Shown here: positions 11,248 through 24,020 of the stretch, one piece after another
Layout of the letters: each line of letters starts with the position of its first letter
Position numbering within the stretch: the first letter of the stretch is position 1
Origin: Hedera helix
Lineage: Eukaryota > Streptophyta > Magnoliopsida > Apiales > Araliaceae
Length of the DNA: 64,000 nt
Direction of reading: 5' to 3'
Assembly (NCBI GenBank): GCA_947179155.2
Contig: OX359287.1
Span: 3,735,001-3,799,000 of the forward strand
Made by a program: the position numbers and the translations under genes
Notes under the pieces: model-generated
What the model saw: the letters and a program-made list of their open reading frames with translations, nothing else
What the model was told of the DNA's origin: nothing
Database searches by the model: none

Positions 11248-12858
11248 ATTTTACAAATGTCAAACTCACTAACATTGCAAAGCATATTGGGTGCTAATAA
11301 TTTAATTAAACCGAATTGTTCGAATTGGTTGAAATTTTTTGAGAATAGTTCTCAATACTAAAAAGCTAGTAAATATTCTTAATTTGTATATCACTGCAAA
11401 ATGTTACAAACAATGCCTCTGAGGAAGATATTGCTACTTATGAAGTGAAAAAATAATATATATGTGGCTCAAATGCATCATACTCTCTTCCATAAGTATC
11501 GAGTTACAGCGTCAAAATGAGAAAATGAATGCATTTACTATATTGATGCACCTTGATGAGTTATATGGTGAGTAAAGTAGGTCAACTAGATATAAGATAT
11601 CTAAGGAGCTCTTCCGATCAATAATAACTAATGACACTACAGTACAGACACATGTTTGAAGGATGATCAATTAGATTGATCAATTAGGACAACTGAATTT
11701 TGTCAAGGATGAAAAGTTGAGTCAAGATTCGATCTTGTAGTCACTCACTAATTCATATTCACAATTTGTTGTGAACTTCAATATTAATAAGCTAGACTTC
11801 AGTTTAAGTAATTTGTTTAATATGTTGAAGACTGTTGAGAGTTACTTTCCTTTCAAGAAAAACTAAGTCTTACTCGTAAATGAATCTTCTAAGCAAAAGA
11901 AGATGGCCAAAGGTGTTTCTGAGAAGTCGGAAAAGATAGAAGGAAAACGAAATGTACTAATTAAATGACATAAATAAAAGTGATCCCGATCACAAATAAG
12001 TTTGTTTTCATTGCGATAAGCTGGTACACTAAAAGAACAACTGCAAGAGAGTTGCAGTACCTAAGTAGATGAAGCTTGGAGAAGCTTCTATTGGAGATAA
12101 TGATTTGTTCATAATGAAATAGAATTTTCTATAAGTCAAGTTATACTTGAATATTAGATACTGGTTGTTGGTCTCATATATGCAAGTTATTGCAGAGATT
12201 AGGCAGAGGTAGAAAGCTAAACAAATGACAAGTAATCCTATACGCAGGGAATGCGGCAAAGATTGCTACATTAGTCATATGAACTTACAGTTTAGCATTG
12301 CCTACGGGCAAGTTTATTAAGTTGGTAAGTTGTTACTATGTTCCAGTTCTTGTAAGAAACATTATGTTTGTTCCATGTGTTGACAAGGAAGGTTATGGCA
12401 TTATAATAAAGAATAATCGTTGTTTTATTTATAATGATAATATTTTGTTTAGAACTAATTGATTACTTAATGGACTTTGCATACTCGACTAGCATGGATT
12501 TTTTTTTTTTAAAATTGAACATACTAAAAGTAAAGAGATTATATGAATCATACCTTCATGCAACACTGTTAACTCGGTCATGTTAATGAAACAAAACTAA
12601 ACAAATTGCATAAAGATGAGTTCTTTTAAAACCTTTTGATTTTAAATCAAATATAACTTGTGAATCTTGTATCATGGGTAATATGACTAAATCTCCATTT
12701 AGTAAACATAGAGAAAGAGTTGTAGAGTTGTTAGAGTTGGTACACACAATTGTGTGTGGAACCTATCACAACATATGCAAGAAAAGGGTATCCATTCATT
12801 ACTTTTACTAATGAATCTAGATTCGGCTATATGTATTTGATAAAATACAAATTCAAAT
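11248..12858 (+). pseudogene. Copia gag, protease and integrase start, broken
   Basis: Gag starts with NSLTLQSILGANNLIKPNCS-like residues near 11260. Later come the blocks around 11520-11900 (LDELYGE, QLGQLNFVKDEKL). A zinc knuckle of the form CFHCDKLVH-x4-C lies at about 12003-12047, with a stop in the middle. The protease active site LDTGCWSHIC is at about 12154-12184. The GAG-pre-integrase histidine/cysteine region is at about 12568-12700 (LGHVNETKL, CESCIMGN). Stops and frame changes are frequent. The sequence is interrupted at 12858 by an LTR insertion. Confidence 0.8.
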
Positions 12859-15394
12859 TGGTGTGATGTCGCAAGCACCCAAAAATAAAATCTTACTTTG
12901 GAAAAAATAAATATGTAGTGTAGTAGTTGATCCCACAGAGAATGATTATTTAATTTTATGTTTTTGCAAACAAAAATTGGGGGGGTTTTGAATCAAAGAA
13001 ACAGTTTAAATAAAATTAACTAAAATAATTATGCAAATAATTTAATGAAATAAATGAGAAGAAAAAGGCTTGCTTTAAGTTAACATTCACCATCAAGAAT
13101 TTACAACTGATCATTGATGCAAAAATAAATCAATTAATATTTTGAACATTCACCGTAGAAAGAACTACTCGCAGGTGGAATAATTTTTCTCCTCTCTCCT
13201 TAATTTTATATAAGTAGAGCCACTTGGTCTAAATACTCTTACTACTAAACAACTTCCAGCACTTGCTAAAGATTTAATTTAATAATAGCATAAAGAATTA
13301 AAGAGATCGTTGAACTAAACAACACAAGCCACTTGTTTGCATTTAATTTAGATGAATATTCTTCCTAAGATAAAATAATCTTTTGATCTGCAAAACAATT
13401 ATTAAACTTAGTTTCTTCACAAATAACAGTAGATTAATATAAATAATAGACTAGTAGCGCTCCTAGCAATTAAACAAATCAATCATAAATAATCAAAATA
13501 TAAATTGAACAATTAAAATAAATTAGATCTCACAGTGTATAAATCTTGATGACTTCAGTCACTTAAACCAAGAAAAATAAATTAACTACTCATAATTGTA
13601 AAGAATACTAAAGAATATAAGAGAGAATTTTTATTCTAATGAGAGTTGTATTTTACATTGTGTCTTAAACCCTCTATTTATAGGCTCCAAAATCCTCCTA
13701 ACCCTAATAGGATTTACAATTAAAAATAAAAGAAAAATAAAATAATTATTATCCTAACCCTAATTGGAATTAAAATCCAATTTGGAATCAAAAAGTAGCA
13801 AAAATTCGCGAATAATTTCGTTTTGGACAATTTTCGCGCTTGTCAAACAAGTCCTTCGCTACAGTGCCTGGTTATCAGCCTCCGCGCATTGCGCGGATGT
13901 AATGATACGGAATTTTTGAAATATATAAAATTATAATTTATAAATAGTTATTAAAATTTTTTGAATAATTTATTAATGGAAATTAAATATTTTGAGGTGT
14001 GACAAGTATTTTGGGATAAACCAATTGGGTTGGATGAGATGATGGAATTAAATTTAAGTTTTATGAAGCAAATTTGGTCACAAATGGAATTAAATTGGAT
14101 TTAAAAGGATTAAATTATGAATTTAGTAAATTAAATTGATAAAAACTTTGACTAATGACTAAAGTATATTTAGCAAGTGAGGAAATACCATATGTGTCCT
14201 AGAGTAGCTCAATGACTAATATGTCCTTATGAAGTCATGGGAAATGACTTATTTGACTTGACCATGCTAGGTTAAATGAGCCAACCATAGTTAGTTGCTA
14301 GGTAATTGATATAAGCTTACATGCAAATAGATTTTCAGCATTTCACTTAATTCATTTCTTGCTATCCTTCGAAAGTTGCAAGCTAGGATAGAAGTGAGAG
14401 CTAGAAGCTAGGGTTTGAAGGAACTCAAGGAAATCTCAAAGGAGAAGTATTCTAGACAAGCAAAACAAGTAATCAAGTCTTGGCAAGGTTTTTAGCAAGA
14501 AGGAAGGTAGCCAAAAGAAGGTATAGCATGTTAAAGACATGAATTTCATGATTTATGTGCTTACATGCTAGAATAGATGAAGCCATGCATGTCTCTTGGT
14601 GATATAGGTGTTAAATATGTGAGTTATGTGAATTATATGCCTCTTGTTTGATTAACTTGAAACCCTAAGCTCTAAGTGTAGTATAACCAAGGTGGTGTAC
14701 TATTCACATGAATAGTTAAGCTAAATATTATGATCTAAGTCATGATTATGTGTTCTAAGTTGCTAGACATGATGAAAACCTAGCTTAAGAGGTAGAAGAT
14801 ATGAGTTACATGCATTATCATATGCTAAGAAGCATCATAGAGACATAGATGGCTCCAAAAGTGAATTTCATGAAAGAGAATTAAATATTAGGCTAGACTT
14901 TCTAGCTAAATCAAATTATAATCTGCAAAGTGCATTGGAAGGTACAATTAGAAGTTATATGTGCAGGTCAAGCTGTTATATGTGTTTATATTTATGTATA
15001 TGAAGTATAGATATGATTATCTCAAAGTGATTCATGTGACAAGTTTTGTCAAGTAGCAAAAATCCTATTAAGATGTGATTTTTAGCAAATCCCTATTAAT
15101 GAAGGTTAAAAATAGCCAAATGGCTAAGTTTTATCAAAATACATATGTTAGGATCGTTATAAAACTCAATTGGTGCTTACGGCGATAATTGACCGTTTTA
15201 AAGCGTTCGCCGGCACCTAAAACTAAATCTTTTGAAAAATAGGTTCAAAAATCAATTTCAAAATAATTTGAAGGCCCATACATGTCAATTACTTGTTCTA
15301 TATGCTTAATGACTTGTTGGAACTCAGAAATGTTAATTTGGGCAAAAAAATAGCATTGATTTCCAAAAGAAATTTTTTTTCTGAAAAACCAGTA

Positions 15395-15560
15395 CTGCGT
15401 CGTGGCGCAGTATTTTACTCATGTAACTGCGCCGGGGCGCAATGCTTCTGCATGGACCACGCCGGGGCGAGATCAGGGCGAGCCGGGGCGCAGTCTCGGC
15501 TGAGCCAATCTCGCGGCCAGCGAGATTCGAAGGCTAAAACATGGCGTCGGGGCTCCATGT
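15395..15560. repeat. GC-rich island with repeated GGGGCGC motifs inside the solo LTR
   Basis: In a very AT-rich LTR this segment is strongly CpG-rich, with GCGCCGGGGCGC-type units at about 15430, 15465 and 15485 and further TCTCGC units. A similar minus-strand patch (GGTGCGCCCCGCGC and GCGTGCCCCTCGCC) lies at about 34600-34720 in the related LTR. The 90-residue open frame over it is probably not a gene. Confidence 0.6.
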
Positions 15561-16096
15561 GCTGATTTTTGAAAAATAATTTATTTTGTTCCAAAAATGA
15601 AATATTTTGATATTAAATGATAGAAATGAATATGTAAACTGTAATTTGATGAAAATAATCAATATGGTAGATATTAAGGTTTAAATGAACAATGTGTTAT
15701 GTGATTAGGGTTATGTAAAGCTAAGTGGTAGCTTGTATAGCAAGTAATGGCATGCATGTGTACATAACTAATGCATGAACCAATATTATGGTCATGTAGG
15801 TTATAGACGGGATAATATTTTACTAATTGTGATAAACGAGGACCAAGGCAAGTTTTCTAACTAAATTTTTTATTGCAGTTTCTTGAATAAACATTCATGT
15901 TATGTACTCGTACTACCATTTAAAGTTCATTCCTTGCTGAACTATATTGAAAAGGTCGATGCCAATTTTGATTCCGGGTAGACACGTGAAATATTTCATG
16001 TTAAATTCAACTTTTGATTGTTATGTTCTCCAACCTACGTTGTGGTGGTGCGGACTCTATGTTATGCTGTAACAGAACAACCCCATTAAAAAAAAA

Positions 16097-16114
16097 GGGG
16101 GGGGGGGGGGGGGG
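16097..16114 (+). repeat. Poly-G run (18 G) after a poly-A run
   Basis: Nine A bases followed by 18 G bases within the solo LTR. Long homopolymers of this kind can be real or sequencing or assembly artefacts. Confidence 0.9.
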
Positions 16115-17332
16115 AATAAAGGATAAAGGAAATGAAATAGTTATGACGTGGTTGTGTCGTTAGATGTTCGTTGTGCACAATATAAAGTACGATGGGCTGA
16201 TCACCCAAAGTACGCATCTAAACTGGTATTATTACCTCTTGGGCAATGTCAGTCTCTGTGATTGATATTGTTCTTAACGTATTATAATTTATATGGGCAA
16301 TATTGATCTTGATGATTGGTATTGTTCTTAACGGGTTCTTGGTCTTGTGACCATACAGCAATTAAAATTCCATGTTCCCAGATATTCATGTTCAGCTTAT
16401 GTTATGATCCTCTCATCATCTATTAAATTGCTACAAGACAATGTTGATATGTATACCTACATTTCATTGTTCATGAGTTATGTTCATCATTCTGAAATAT
16501 CATGTTATTCCATGTTTATTTACTTGTTGAGCTATTTTAAGCTCACTCTTGCTTTCATTCATGATATTTCAGCTAAGCCAGAGAAGACCGAGGGGTCGGG
16601 TGTAGATAAGGGTAAAGGAAAAGCCAACCAGCAGTAAATGTACTATTATTGTATTATTATGTAAATATTATTATATTTTGTAATATGTCAGGCCCGACAG
16701 TTTGTATGTATAAAGGTACGCAGAACCTGGGATTAGTTATGAATGAATGTAAATTAAGTTCATATTATTATTTTATTCAGATTGGATGTATGAGATGACA
16801 GGGTAGAATAGTCACATGAGCACCAAACCCGTGGTACAAGAGACCCGGATTTGGGGGCGTCACAGCGGACGCCTTCTCTCTGGCGAAACGGCGTTCTGTT
16901 CCTCCGTGCTTCTGCTGCTTGGTCGCGCGTTGCGCGGCCCTTTCGTTTGTCGTAAAACGACGTCGTAGTGCTTCACCCGCTGAGCCTTCAATACTCGCAT
17001 AATGCGCGGTCGCAACTTTTTAAAAAATTACATGTTTGCCCCTAACAGCTTTAATATTTACTATTTTGCGATCCAAGCTTCAATTAATTCCTACAAAATC
17101 AAATAAAAATATTAAAAATAATAAAAACACATAATAATTAATAAAACACATAAAATACTAAAAATAAATAAAAACACATAAATAAAAAGAAATATAAAAT
17201 TACCTAAATTAACTAAAATCCTATAAAACCTATTAAAACCAAAATGAGCTAAATAATTAAACAGTTAAGCACACAATAAATATAAAAACTAAGTATTGAG
17301 GAATAAAAATATCATATAATTTAATTCTATCA

Positions 17333-19230
17333 CAAATCATTTGAAATGTTCAAAGAATTTAAAAGTGAAGTACATAAGCGAATGACCAAAAGTATTAAAG
17401 TTCTTCGATTAGATCGAGAAGGGAATACTTAAGCAGTAAATTTTTAGATCATCTCAAATAAATGGTATTCACTCACAATGGACATGGTGAAGATCCATGA
17501 TGAGTTTTAACAATCTTCCGGTATTCTTCTAGGGTTATACCCTAGAAATGGCTACTTATTTACTTAACAAGGTACCTTCAAATTATGTCACTAAGACTCC
17601 ATATGAGTTATAAATAGGGAGAAACCAGGTCTTAAGTATGTTAAGATTTGAATTGTCTAACTTATGTCAAATGGTTTGAAAATGATAAACTTGGGATAAT
17701 ATCTGACAAGTGAAAATTTGTGAGATATCCTAAAGAAAGTTTAGGGTGTCACTTTTATAATCCTACTAATTAAAAGGTGTTCGTCGAAACACGCTGCCTA
17801 CTAGGAAAATAAGTTTATCCTTGAAGATGTTAGTGAGAATAAAATAGATATTGAAGAAGTTCAAGAACCACAAAATATTACAGATCAAGTGAAAGAATAT
17901 GTTCAAGTAGATAAATATATTGTACCACAACCAAATCGTAAATCTGGTTTAGTACTGAAGATATCTAAGAGGTATGGATTCATCATAGATAATGATGATG
18001 AGGTACGCATCACAGTGAATGATGATCTAGTTACATATGATGAGGTATGAGTAGTAGAAACTCATGAGAAATGGTTGATGACCGTAGAACCAAAATGAGT
18101 CTTTTAGAAAAACTAAAGCACATAGCAAAGTGGAGATCTATAAGACCTAACTAATGATTAAAAGATTTTAAACAAAGTCAAGGAGTTGACTATAATAAAA
18201 AAATTCATTAGTAAAAATGCTTATATTCATTCGGATTCTACTTGTAGTTGCAACTTACTATACTAAAAGGATATATGTATGATACAACCAATGAGATTTG
18301 TCTCCATAGAGATGGAATAAATCAAGTATGTAAGTTACAACGATCCAATTATGAATTAAAACAAACTTCTCAAAGATGGAACATTCATTTTGATGAGACA
18401 ATCAAATGAGTTTGATTTTATCAAAAAAGAAGATGAACTAAGTGTGTACAAATGTTAGTGGAAGAATTATGACTTCCTAGTATTATATGGTGATGTACTA
18501 CTAATAAGGAATGACATACCGATGCTACAATCAGTAAAGATGTGATTGTCTAAACACTTATTCATCAAGGACTTGGGAGAAGCATCCTATCATTCTATTG
18601 GAAATAAAGGTCTATAGAGATAGATCGTAAAGGATACTCGACTTGACCCAATGAACGTACATTGATTTGATGATATGTACTAGACCTGGTAATGTTTATG
18701 CATGATAAGTAATTATCAGTTCAATCCTAAAGAAGAATATTATAAAAGAGTTTCTAATTTTTGGTCTAATTAAAACTAGAGGTCTATAAAGACTCAAGTT
18801 TTTCAGATTGATCAAGACAACAACAAATCCGTTATTAGGTTATATGATTACCTTGAACGGTGGCGCAATAAGTTAAAAAAGTTTCAAACAATAAATAGTT
18901 ACTGATTTAGTGACAAAAACATAGTAAATAACTATAAGTGAAACTACAAAGGTGATTGTTTGAATGAACAAGTTCATTAAAGAACTTATAATGGTTCATA
19001 GCATTAGAAGATGTTAATTTACCAAGGAACATATGTCTCATCTGAAATCTAAACATGTGTTGCAGTACTTTTGTTTGATTAGAGGAATCATTGAAAAATA
19101 GATGATACCATAGAGATGGTAGACTGTCAGTATAGTATTACAGATCTATTAACTAAAGCATTTACTAAATAATTTGTTCACCACTTAAAGAATAATGATA
19201 TAGGGATACCAAAGGGCGATTGACTTTAGT
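17333..19230 (+). pseudogene. Copia integrase end, RT and RNase H, broken
   Basis: Integrase core residues SFEMFKEFKSEVHKR and IKVLRLDREGEY lie at about 17340-17430. A linker at about 17900-18050 (IVPQPNRKSGLVLKISKRYG) precedes the RT. RT traces include KEDELSVYKC-WKNYDFLVLYGD near 18430-18490, where YVDD has become YGDV, and SKHLFIKDLGEASY near 18550. A late RNase H trace reads ITDLLTKAFTK near 19140 and HLKNNDIGIPKGD near 19180. Stops are frequent, so no product is made. Confidence 0.75.
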
Positions 19231-21182
19231 ACAAGTAAGAGATTGAAAGTGGTATGCTCTCAAGTCAATCACATTTGATATAATATGCATATACTTTGTA
19301 ATTTTATTCGGTTTATTAATAAAAGTATCAAGGCATTTTTTTATTCATGATTAATCGGTTGAATTAATTATATAAATAAACTCAAAATTTTGAGCAATAC
19401 TTTTATAATCATAATGTTGATTATGCTAATGAGATCTAAATTCAAAATAGCTCAAAATTAAAATGTTCTTAATCATGGGATCACTAAAATGGGGATACGT
19501 GAATCCGGATAGATTAGTACATACTATGTTTGCTCTTATAAAGAGGATGATTGATCTTATAATCATTTGTGTAGAGACACTAAAGCAAGTATGTAGGTGC
19601 TTATTAGAGAATAAGTTCACTGAACGTGACTTGTTCAAGGAACACCTAATGGAGTTTACTTGCCTAGGAATAGGAGTTCTTTTTGTGATAGTAGTACAAG
19701 TGATCATTGGACTTGAGATCATCATAGTACCTTGTATATGATGAGTTATACTTTGGCATATTCCTTAAGACCTTTAGGGTATGTCAAATGTTATAATCAG
19801 GTATAATAAGTTGTACATAGAGGTAGGTGAATGGTCAACAAAGAATCTACCGCTTCTAGTAAAGGGAGAGAATGTCATATGTAATTCGATAAATGACAAC
19901 TCAAAAATTCTTGGCCAATGTGAAATAAAAATTAGAAAATAGTTTCTAATTTACATTAGAGTTGTACATTTGAGAATTGAAATGCATATGATCAAATAAA
20001 ATAAGGCTTTACAAAAATTTCATGTCTTGTATCTGATTGAGACATTGTGTAGTAAAATGATTGAATTGTACAGTAACTATTCGCTAAAAGGTTTTTTTAT
20101 GATCAAATATTGAAATCTATATTATATGGAAAGTCGTTGATCGTTAAAGGAACTTACCATTATTGTGAAATAAATATTATTTATTAAATGAATTAAATAG
20201 TTTAATTAATTCATATAAATAATATTAGAATGGTTCTAATTAATTTATTTTACAATCGGTTTAATATGGAGAACTTAAAGGGTCACACCGCAATAGAGTA
20301 ATATTTATTTTAGAAGTAAATGACATAATCGTAATAATAAATTAAGAATATTTAATTTATACTATAGTGAAAAAATAAATTAAATAGTTTAATATTTATA
20401 ATTTAGTATTTTAAAAATATTAATTATAAATTAATAAGAGAAGTTTTATTATTATTTAGTTTTTAAATGATTTAGGATTTAATTAATAAATAATAGTATT
20501 ATTATAAATAATTAAGTTCCTAAATGGTTTAGGAATTGTAATTATAATAATTAATTAAGTTACTAAATGGTTTAGTAATTAATTAATAAGAAGTACTCTC
20601 ATTATTAAATAAATAAGTTCCTAAATAGTTTAGGAATTGTAATCAATTAATTTAGTTCTTAATTAGATTGGGAATTAAATTAAAACCCTTACCCTAAATA
20701 GTTTAGGAGGGTTGTCAATATATATAAATAAGAGGAGTCTTCTTATGAATTAAGGTTATACACTCTTTCACAAGAATTGATAGAATACTTCATAATTCTC
20801 TATATCTAAGGAGTTAGAGAGAGAAAGAGAATTAGGGTTAGTCACCCATGGTTTGAAAAAATCAAAATTCACATCTTTAATTTATAGATCTTTTGGTAGA
20901 TCACTTCTAAAGGCTTCACACTTGGGGAGCTAACATTGATCCGTGAAATCTAATCGGTGAATTTAAAGAAGAACGCGAATGATTAAAAGGAGTTGAACTT
21001 ATACCTATAGAAGCTTGGTTCTACAAAGGTATAAATCTTTTATCCTTCCTCAATTAATAATAGTCGCATAAGAAAGATCCTGACTATTGGTTTGTTGAAA
21101 AATTTTAAAATCTGATTTTGCTTGCTTCCGTTGTACTTATATAATTTGATTATATGTATGTCATATTTTTGCAAACCAACAC
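19231..21182 (+). mobile_element. Probable 3' LTR of the copia element
   Basis: It starts just after the purine-rich AAGAGATTGAAAGTGG at about 19232. It contains a run of TTCCTAAATGGTTTAGGAATT repeats (20450-20700), a TATATATAAATA promoter-like box near 20720, and a tail rich in TTGCTTGCTTCCGTTGTAC that ends near CCAACA at 21182, as copia LTRs do. The 5' partner is not seen, so both limits are approximate. Open frames at 19426-19741 on both strands within it look non-coding. Confidence 0.55.
20450..20700. repeat. Imperfect repeats with palindromic CCTAAATGGTTTAGG
   Basis: The core CCTAAATGGTTTAGG, or the variants CTAAATGGTTTAG and CCTAAATAGTTTAGG, occurs near 20520, 20563, 20622 and 20693. 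Each core is almost its own complement, and they alternate with AATTAATTAA spacers. This could form small hairpins upstream of the presumed LTR TATA box near 20720. Confidence 0.7.
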
Positions 21183-21640
21183 TTATAATATGATTCAACA
21201 CTTGCAATACGATATGATTTTGGCTCCATGATCTGGTCTTCTTTCAATACGATCTTTATGAGTCTGATATTCTATACAATACTTTTCTCAAAAGATCAAC
21301 CCAAGTCCTTGTAAAGTACGAACCAAATAAAGACTTTACAAAAGATATTTTTACAAATATACATTAAGTATTAATCATATCATCATCATGTCATCATCAA
21401 ATTTATTATGAAGACACTAACAGTAGCAAAAGTCCTTCTGGTATGATTTTTAGGGTTTGACTTTCTGATCAACGTCTGTTACTATTAATAGCGGACATTT
21501 AAATTTTTGTACGTATATATATGGGAACTCATTCATAAGAACTAATTGTTGGAAGTATTAATCCAACAACCACATCTTACACTGTCAAGATGATCCATGA
21601 ATGACTTAGATTAAATACAGTAAAAGCTCTACCACTAGAG
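21183..21640. other. No gene seen
   Basis: AT-rich sequence after the copia LTR, with no coding frame, terminal repeats or RNA gene that I can recognise. Confidence 0.4.
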
Positions 21641-21643
21641 GTT

Positions 21644-22190
21644 AAATACCCTCGCGTTAATCACCTGTCGCTACAGGTTGTAGCAGCAACTAAGTATTTA
21701 CCAAAACGACAGTGCTTTAATGGCATCTTTGATCACTTTTGCATGAAACGACATCGTTTTACCCTTCTACTATAGACTGTAGAGGAAGCATTTTAATATA
21801 CTAAGTATTGCATGATGATTATGCGGCTTCTTCTTCATTTTTGTGTTGTTCCTTTTTTTTCCCTTACCGCCACTCGTTTTTATTTTATGCGACTCCAATA
21901 GGTACTGTATATGAAAATACCCTCGCGTTTAATCACCTGCCACTACAGACTGTAGCGGTAGTTAAGTATTTACCAAAACGACAGCATTTTAATGACAGCT
22001 TTTATCTCTTTTGCGTGAAACGATAGCGTTTTACCCTTCCACTATAGATTGTAACGGCAACGTTTTAATATACTAAGTATTGCATAATACTTATGCTTCT
22101 TCTTTTTTGTGTCGTTCCTTTTTCTTTTTTTCCTTACCGTGACTCGTTTTTATCTTTGTAATATCACATAATTGTTATATAGCTCTAATA
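21644..22190 (+). repeat. Two-copy tandem duplication, period about 271 bp
   Basis: The block AAATACCCTCGCGTT-AATCACCTG at 21644 returns at 21915, followed in both copies by TAAGTATTTACCAAAACGACAG, CGTTTTACCCTTC, and TAATATACTAAGTATTGCAT. The copies have drifted by many substitutions. Inside each, short CTACAG and TGTAG phrases and a GAAACGA-x-CGTTTTACC phrase occur. I do not recognise the family, and the open frame at 21808-22026 lacks any known motif. Confidence 0.85.
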
Positions 22191-22389
22191 GGTATCACAT
22201 AATAATTATGCAATACTTGTGTTTGTTTCTGGCAAGCTGAAGGATAATTTGGTGATTTTTTTTGTAGGTCATATACTACATAACAGTTTGTTAGGCACCG
22301 TACAAATGTTATGTGATTTTTTTTTCTTCAATCTCATAATGGGCGAACAAGATTGAATTGAATGAATAAATGTTTCGGTTCAATTTTTA

Positions 22390-22408
22390 CCCCCCCCCCC
22401 CCCCGGGG
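22390..22408 (+). repeat. Poly-C run followed by GGGG
   Basis: Fifteen C bases and then four G bases within AT-rich non-coding DNA. Confidence 0.9.
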
Positions 22409-22702
22409 CGCATACCGTACACATTAATGACAAACATCTTTATAATTATGTACAAAAAAATGTAACATCTTGAAAGCATTCCTATGAAGAAAAACATTGT
22501 TAGGACCGCGGGCTCCAATTTGGACAAGATAATGTAGCTTTCTCTAAAAAGACCCAAAATGTTTGTCTTTAACTAACTATATATTACAAGATAATCTCAA
22601 AAGAATTATGAAAACATCACTTCGATTGGGCTATCCTAAGGATTAAGATATAAAGGACTATACTTTAATGAATTATTTTAAATTTTTAAAACGGTTATTA
22701 TA

Positions 22703-22970
22703 TATTCCTTCCTTCCGTTCTAAATAATATTATCAATATTAATTTTTTAAAAATTAATTTCAAATATTTTTAAATTTAAAATTGGCATGAATTCACTTAA
22801 TTTAAGTCAATATAATTATGAATATTATAAACTATCTAAAAAGTATTACTACTAATTATAAAAAAAAATTCATAACTTAAATGAATTATGTCAATTTTAA
22901 ATTTAAAAATATCTCAAATAAACTTTTAAAAAATCAATATTGATCTTATTATTCGAAACAGATGGAGTAT
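22703..22970. mobile_element. Stowaway-like MITE, copy 1
   Basis: The left end TTCCTTCCTTCCGTTCTAAATAA and the right end TTATTCGAAACAGATGGAGTA are inverted copies of the CTCCCTCCGTTTCTAAATAA terminus common in plant Tc1/mariner-type MITEs. Internal arms (CAAATATTTTTAAATTTAAA and TTTAAATTTAAAAATATCTC) are also inverted. A second copy lies at 31153-31417. The element has no coding capacity. Confidence 0.7.
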
Positions 22971-23728
22971 TTACTTTGAGGGGTTTTTACATCGGATAGT
23001 TAAAAATAGTACTCCATTTATCCCTAAAAAACTAGCTAACTTCAACCCTTCTAGTCAAATTGGCTAATTTTAAAATTAAAAATTACGCATATTTATTTAT
23101 ATTTTCAAACCTATAAAATTAGAGTTGGTAGTAAATTCGACATACATTTTTTTTTGTTATAATTTCTTCATCTATATTTACAAACACCATTTTTATTTAC
23201 AAATTTAGAAGAAGAAGCCGATCACACCGAGTGTGTGTGTGTGTATATTTCAAATACCAATTATCAGTAAACTTGAAACAAAAACATATACTTCAAATTT
23301 ATAAATTTTACAATATACGACATGTTATTTGACACATTGTTACTCTAGATTGCGAAGGTGAAATATTATTTTTCTCTTTTGATATAAGTAGGAAGCTTAG
23401 TGGGTAGACAAAATAATCAAACTGTTGCAATACACTATGAAAGGAATATACACAGGTAGAGAAAAATACAAGACAGCCACCCAAGTCTCAAGAGAACAAA
23501 CACAACACAAAAGTTAAATTATTATTCCTTAGCAACAATTAAACCTTAAACTATTAAACAATACAATCTAAACAAAGGGGGGTATTTGGAGATTTTAATA
23601 AGTGCATCAATATCATAAAGTACAATGCTGTGGGCGACAATATCCCACCAAGATGTGGCATAAATTTAGAGATAAAATAAAGTTGACATTACTATAAAAT
23701 ATTCTCAAATAAATTAAAAAAATATTAG

Positions 23729-24020
23729 TCACTCCGTCTCAAGATAAAAATTCTTATTACTATTTTAGTTAGTTCCAAATTAAATATTTACTTATCTTAA
23801 ATAATCTATTTTATATAATAATTTATCTATTATAATATTTTTAATATTAATTATTATATTTTTATTTTTTATGTATATTTATGGAGTATTACTAATACAT
23901 TAATATTAAAGTTATATGCAATTAAATGATATTTAAATATGAGCAATTTTTTATTTTATTCTTTTTTTAATATGTGTAAAAAATTAATCAAAATTTTTAT
24001 CATGAAATGGAGGAGATACT
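23729..24020. mobile_element. MITE-like element with CTCCGTCTCAAGATAAAAATT ends
   Basis: The left end CACTCCGTCTCAAGATAAA and the right end (complement CTCCTCCATTTCATGATAAA) match over most of about 20 bases. The interior is AT-rich and has no gene. It is a different subfamily from the copies at 22703 and 31153. Confidence 0.6.

Larger units (their letters stand above)
13898..16864 (+). mobile_element. Long gypsy-type solo LTR with target duplication GCGGA
   Basis: The 2,967-bp insert begins TGTAATGATACGGAATTTTT and ends TTTGGGGGCGTCACA. GCGGA flanks it at 13893-13897 and 16865-16869. It interrupts the Athila-like solo LTR within its GCGCATTGCGCGG motif. Near its end it has TTGAGCTATTTTAAGCTCAC (16529-16548), a block shared with the related LTRs at 41178-44043 (+), 32641-40507 (-) and 55774-58130 (-). 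No gag or pol is present. The family looks like long chromovirus LTRs (Tekay/Del type), but that name is a guess from the termini alone. Confidence 0.85.
12859..17332 (-). mobile_element. Athila-like solo LTR with target duplication CAAAT
   Basis: The insert begins TGGTGTGATG and ends TTCTATCA, flanked by CAAAT at 12854-12858 and at 17333-17337. Without the nested element it is about 1.5 kb. On the minus strand it begins TGATAGAAT and ends with the GGGA-C-AACTAC and GCGACATCACACCA type block, the same layout as the Athila-type LTR at 36043-37729, which begins TGATAATG. With LTR sequence meeting duplicated target on both sides and no coding sequence, it is a solo LTR left by recombination between two LTRs. 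Confidence 0.85.
11248..21182 (+). mobile_element. Ty1/copia retrotransposon, decayed and split by nested LTRs
   Basis: Left part 11248-12858 carries gag, zinc knuckle, protease and the start of the integrase. Right part 17333-19230 carries the rest of the integrase, RT and RNase H, followed by a 3' LTR to about 21182. The protein reading resumes directly across the insertion: YLIKYK before 12858 and SFEMFKEFKSEV after 17338 are contiguous in copia integrases. The gag-protease-integrase-RT order is diagnostic for Ty1/copia. The 5' LTR is missing or unrecognisable. Confidence 0.8.

Noticed and set aside
19426..19741. Overlapping frames of 92 and 99 residues on opposite strands
   Set aside because: They lie in the presumed copia LTR and match no family.
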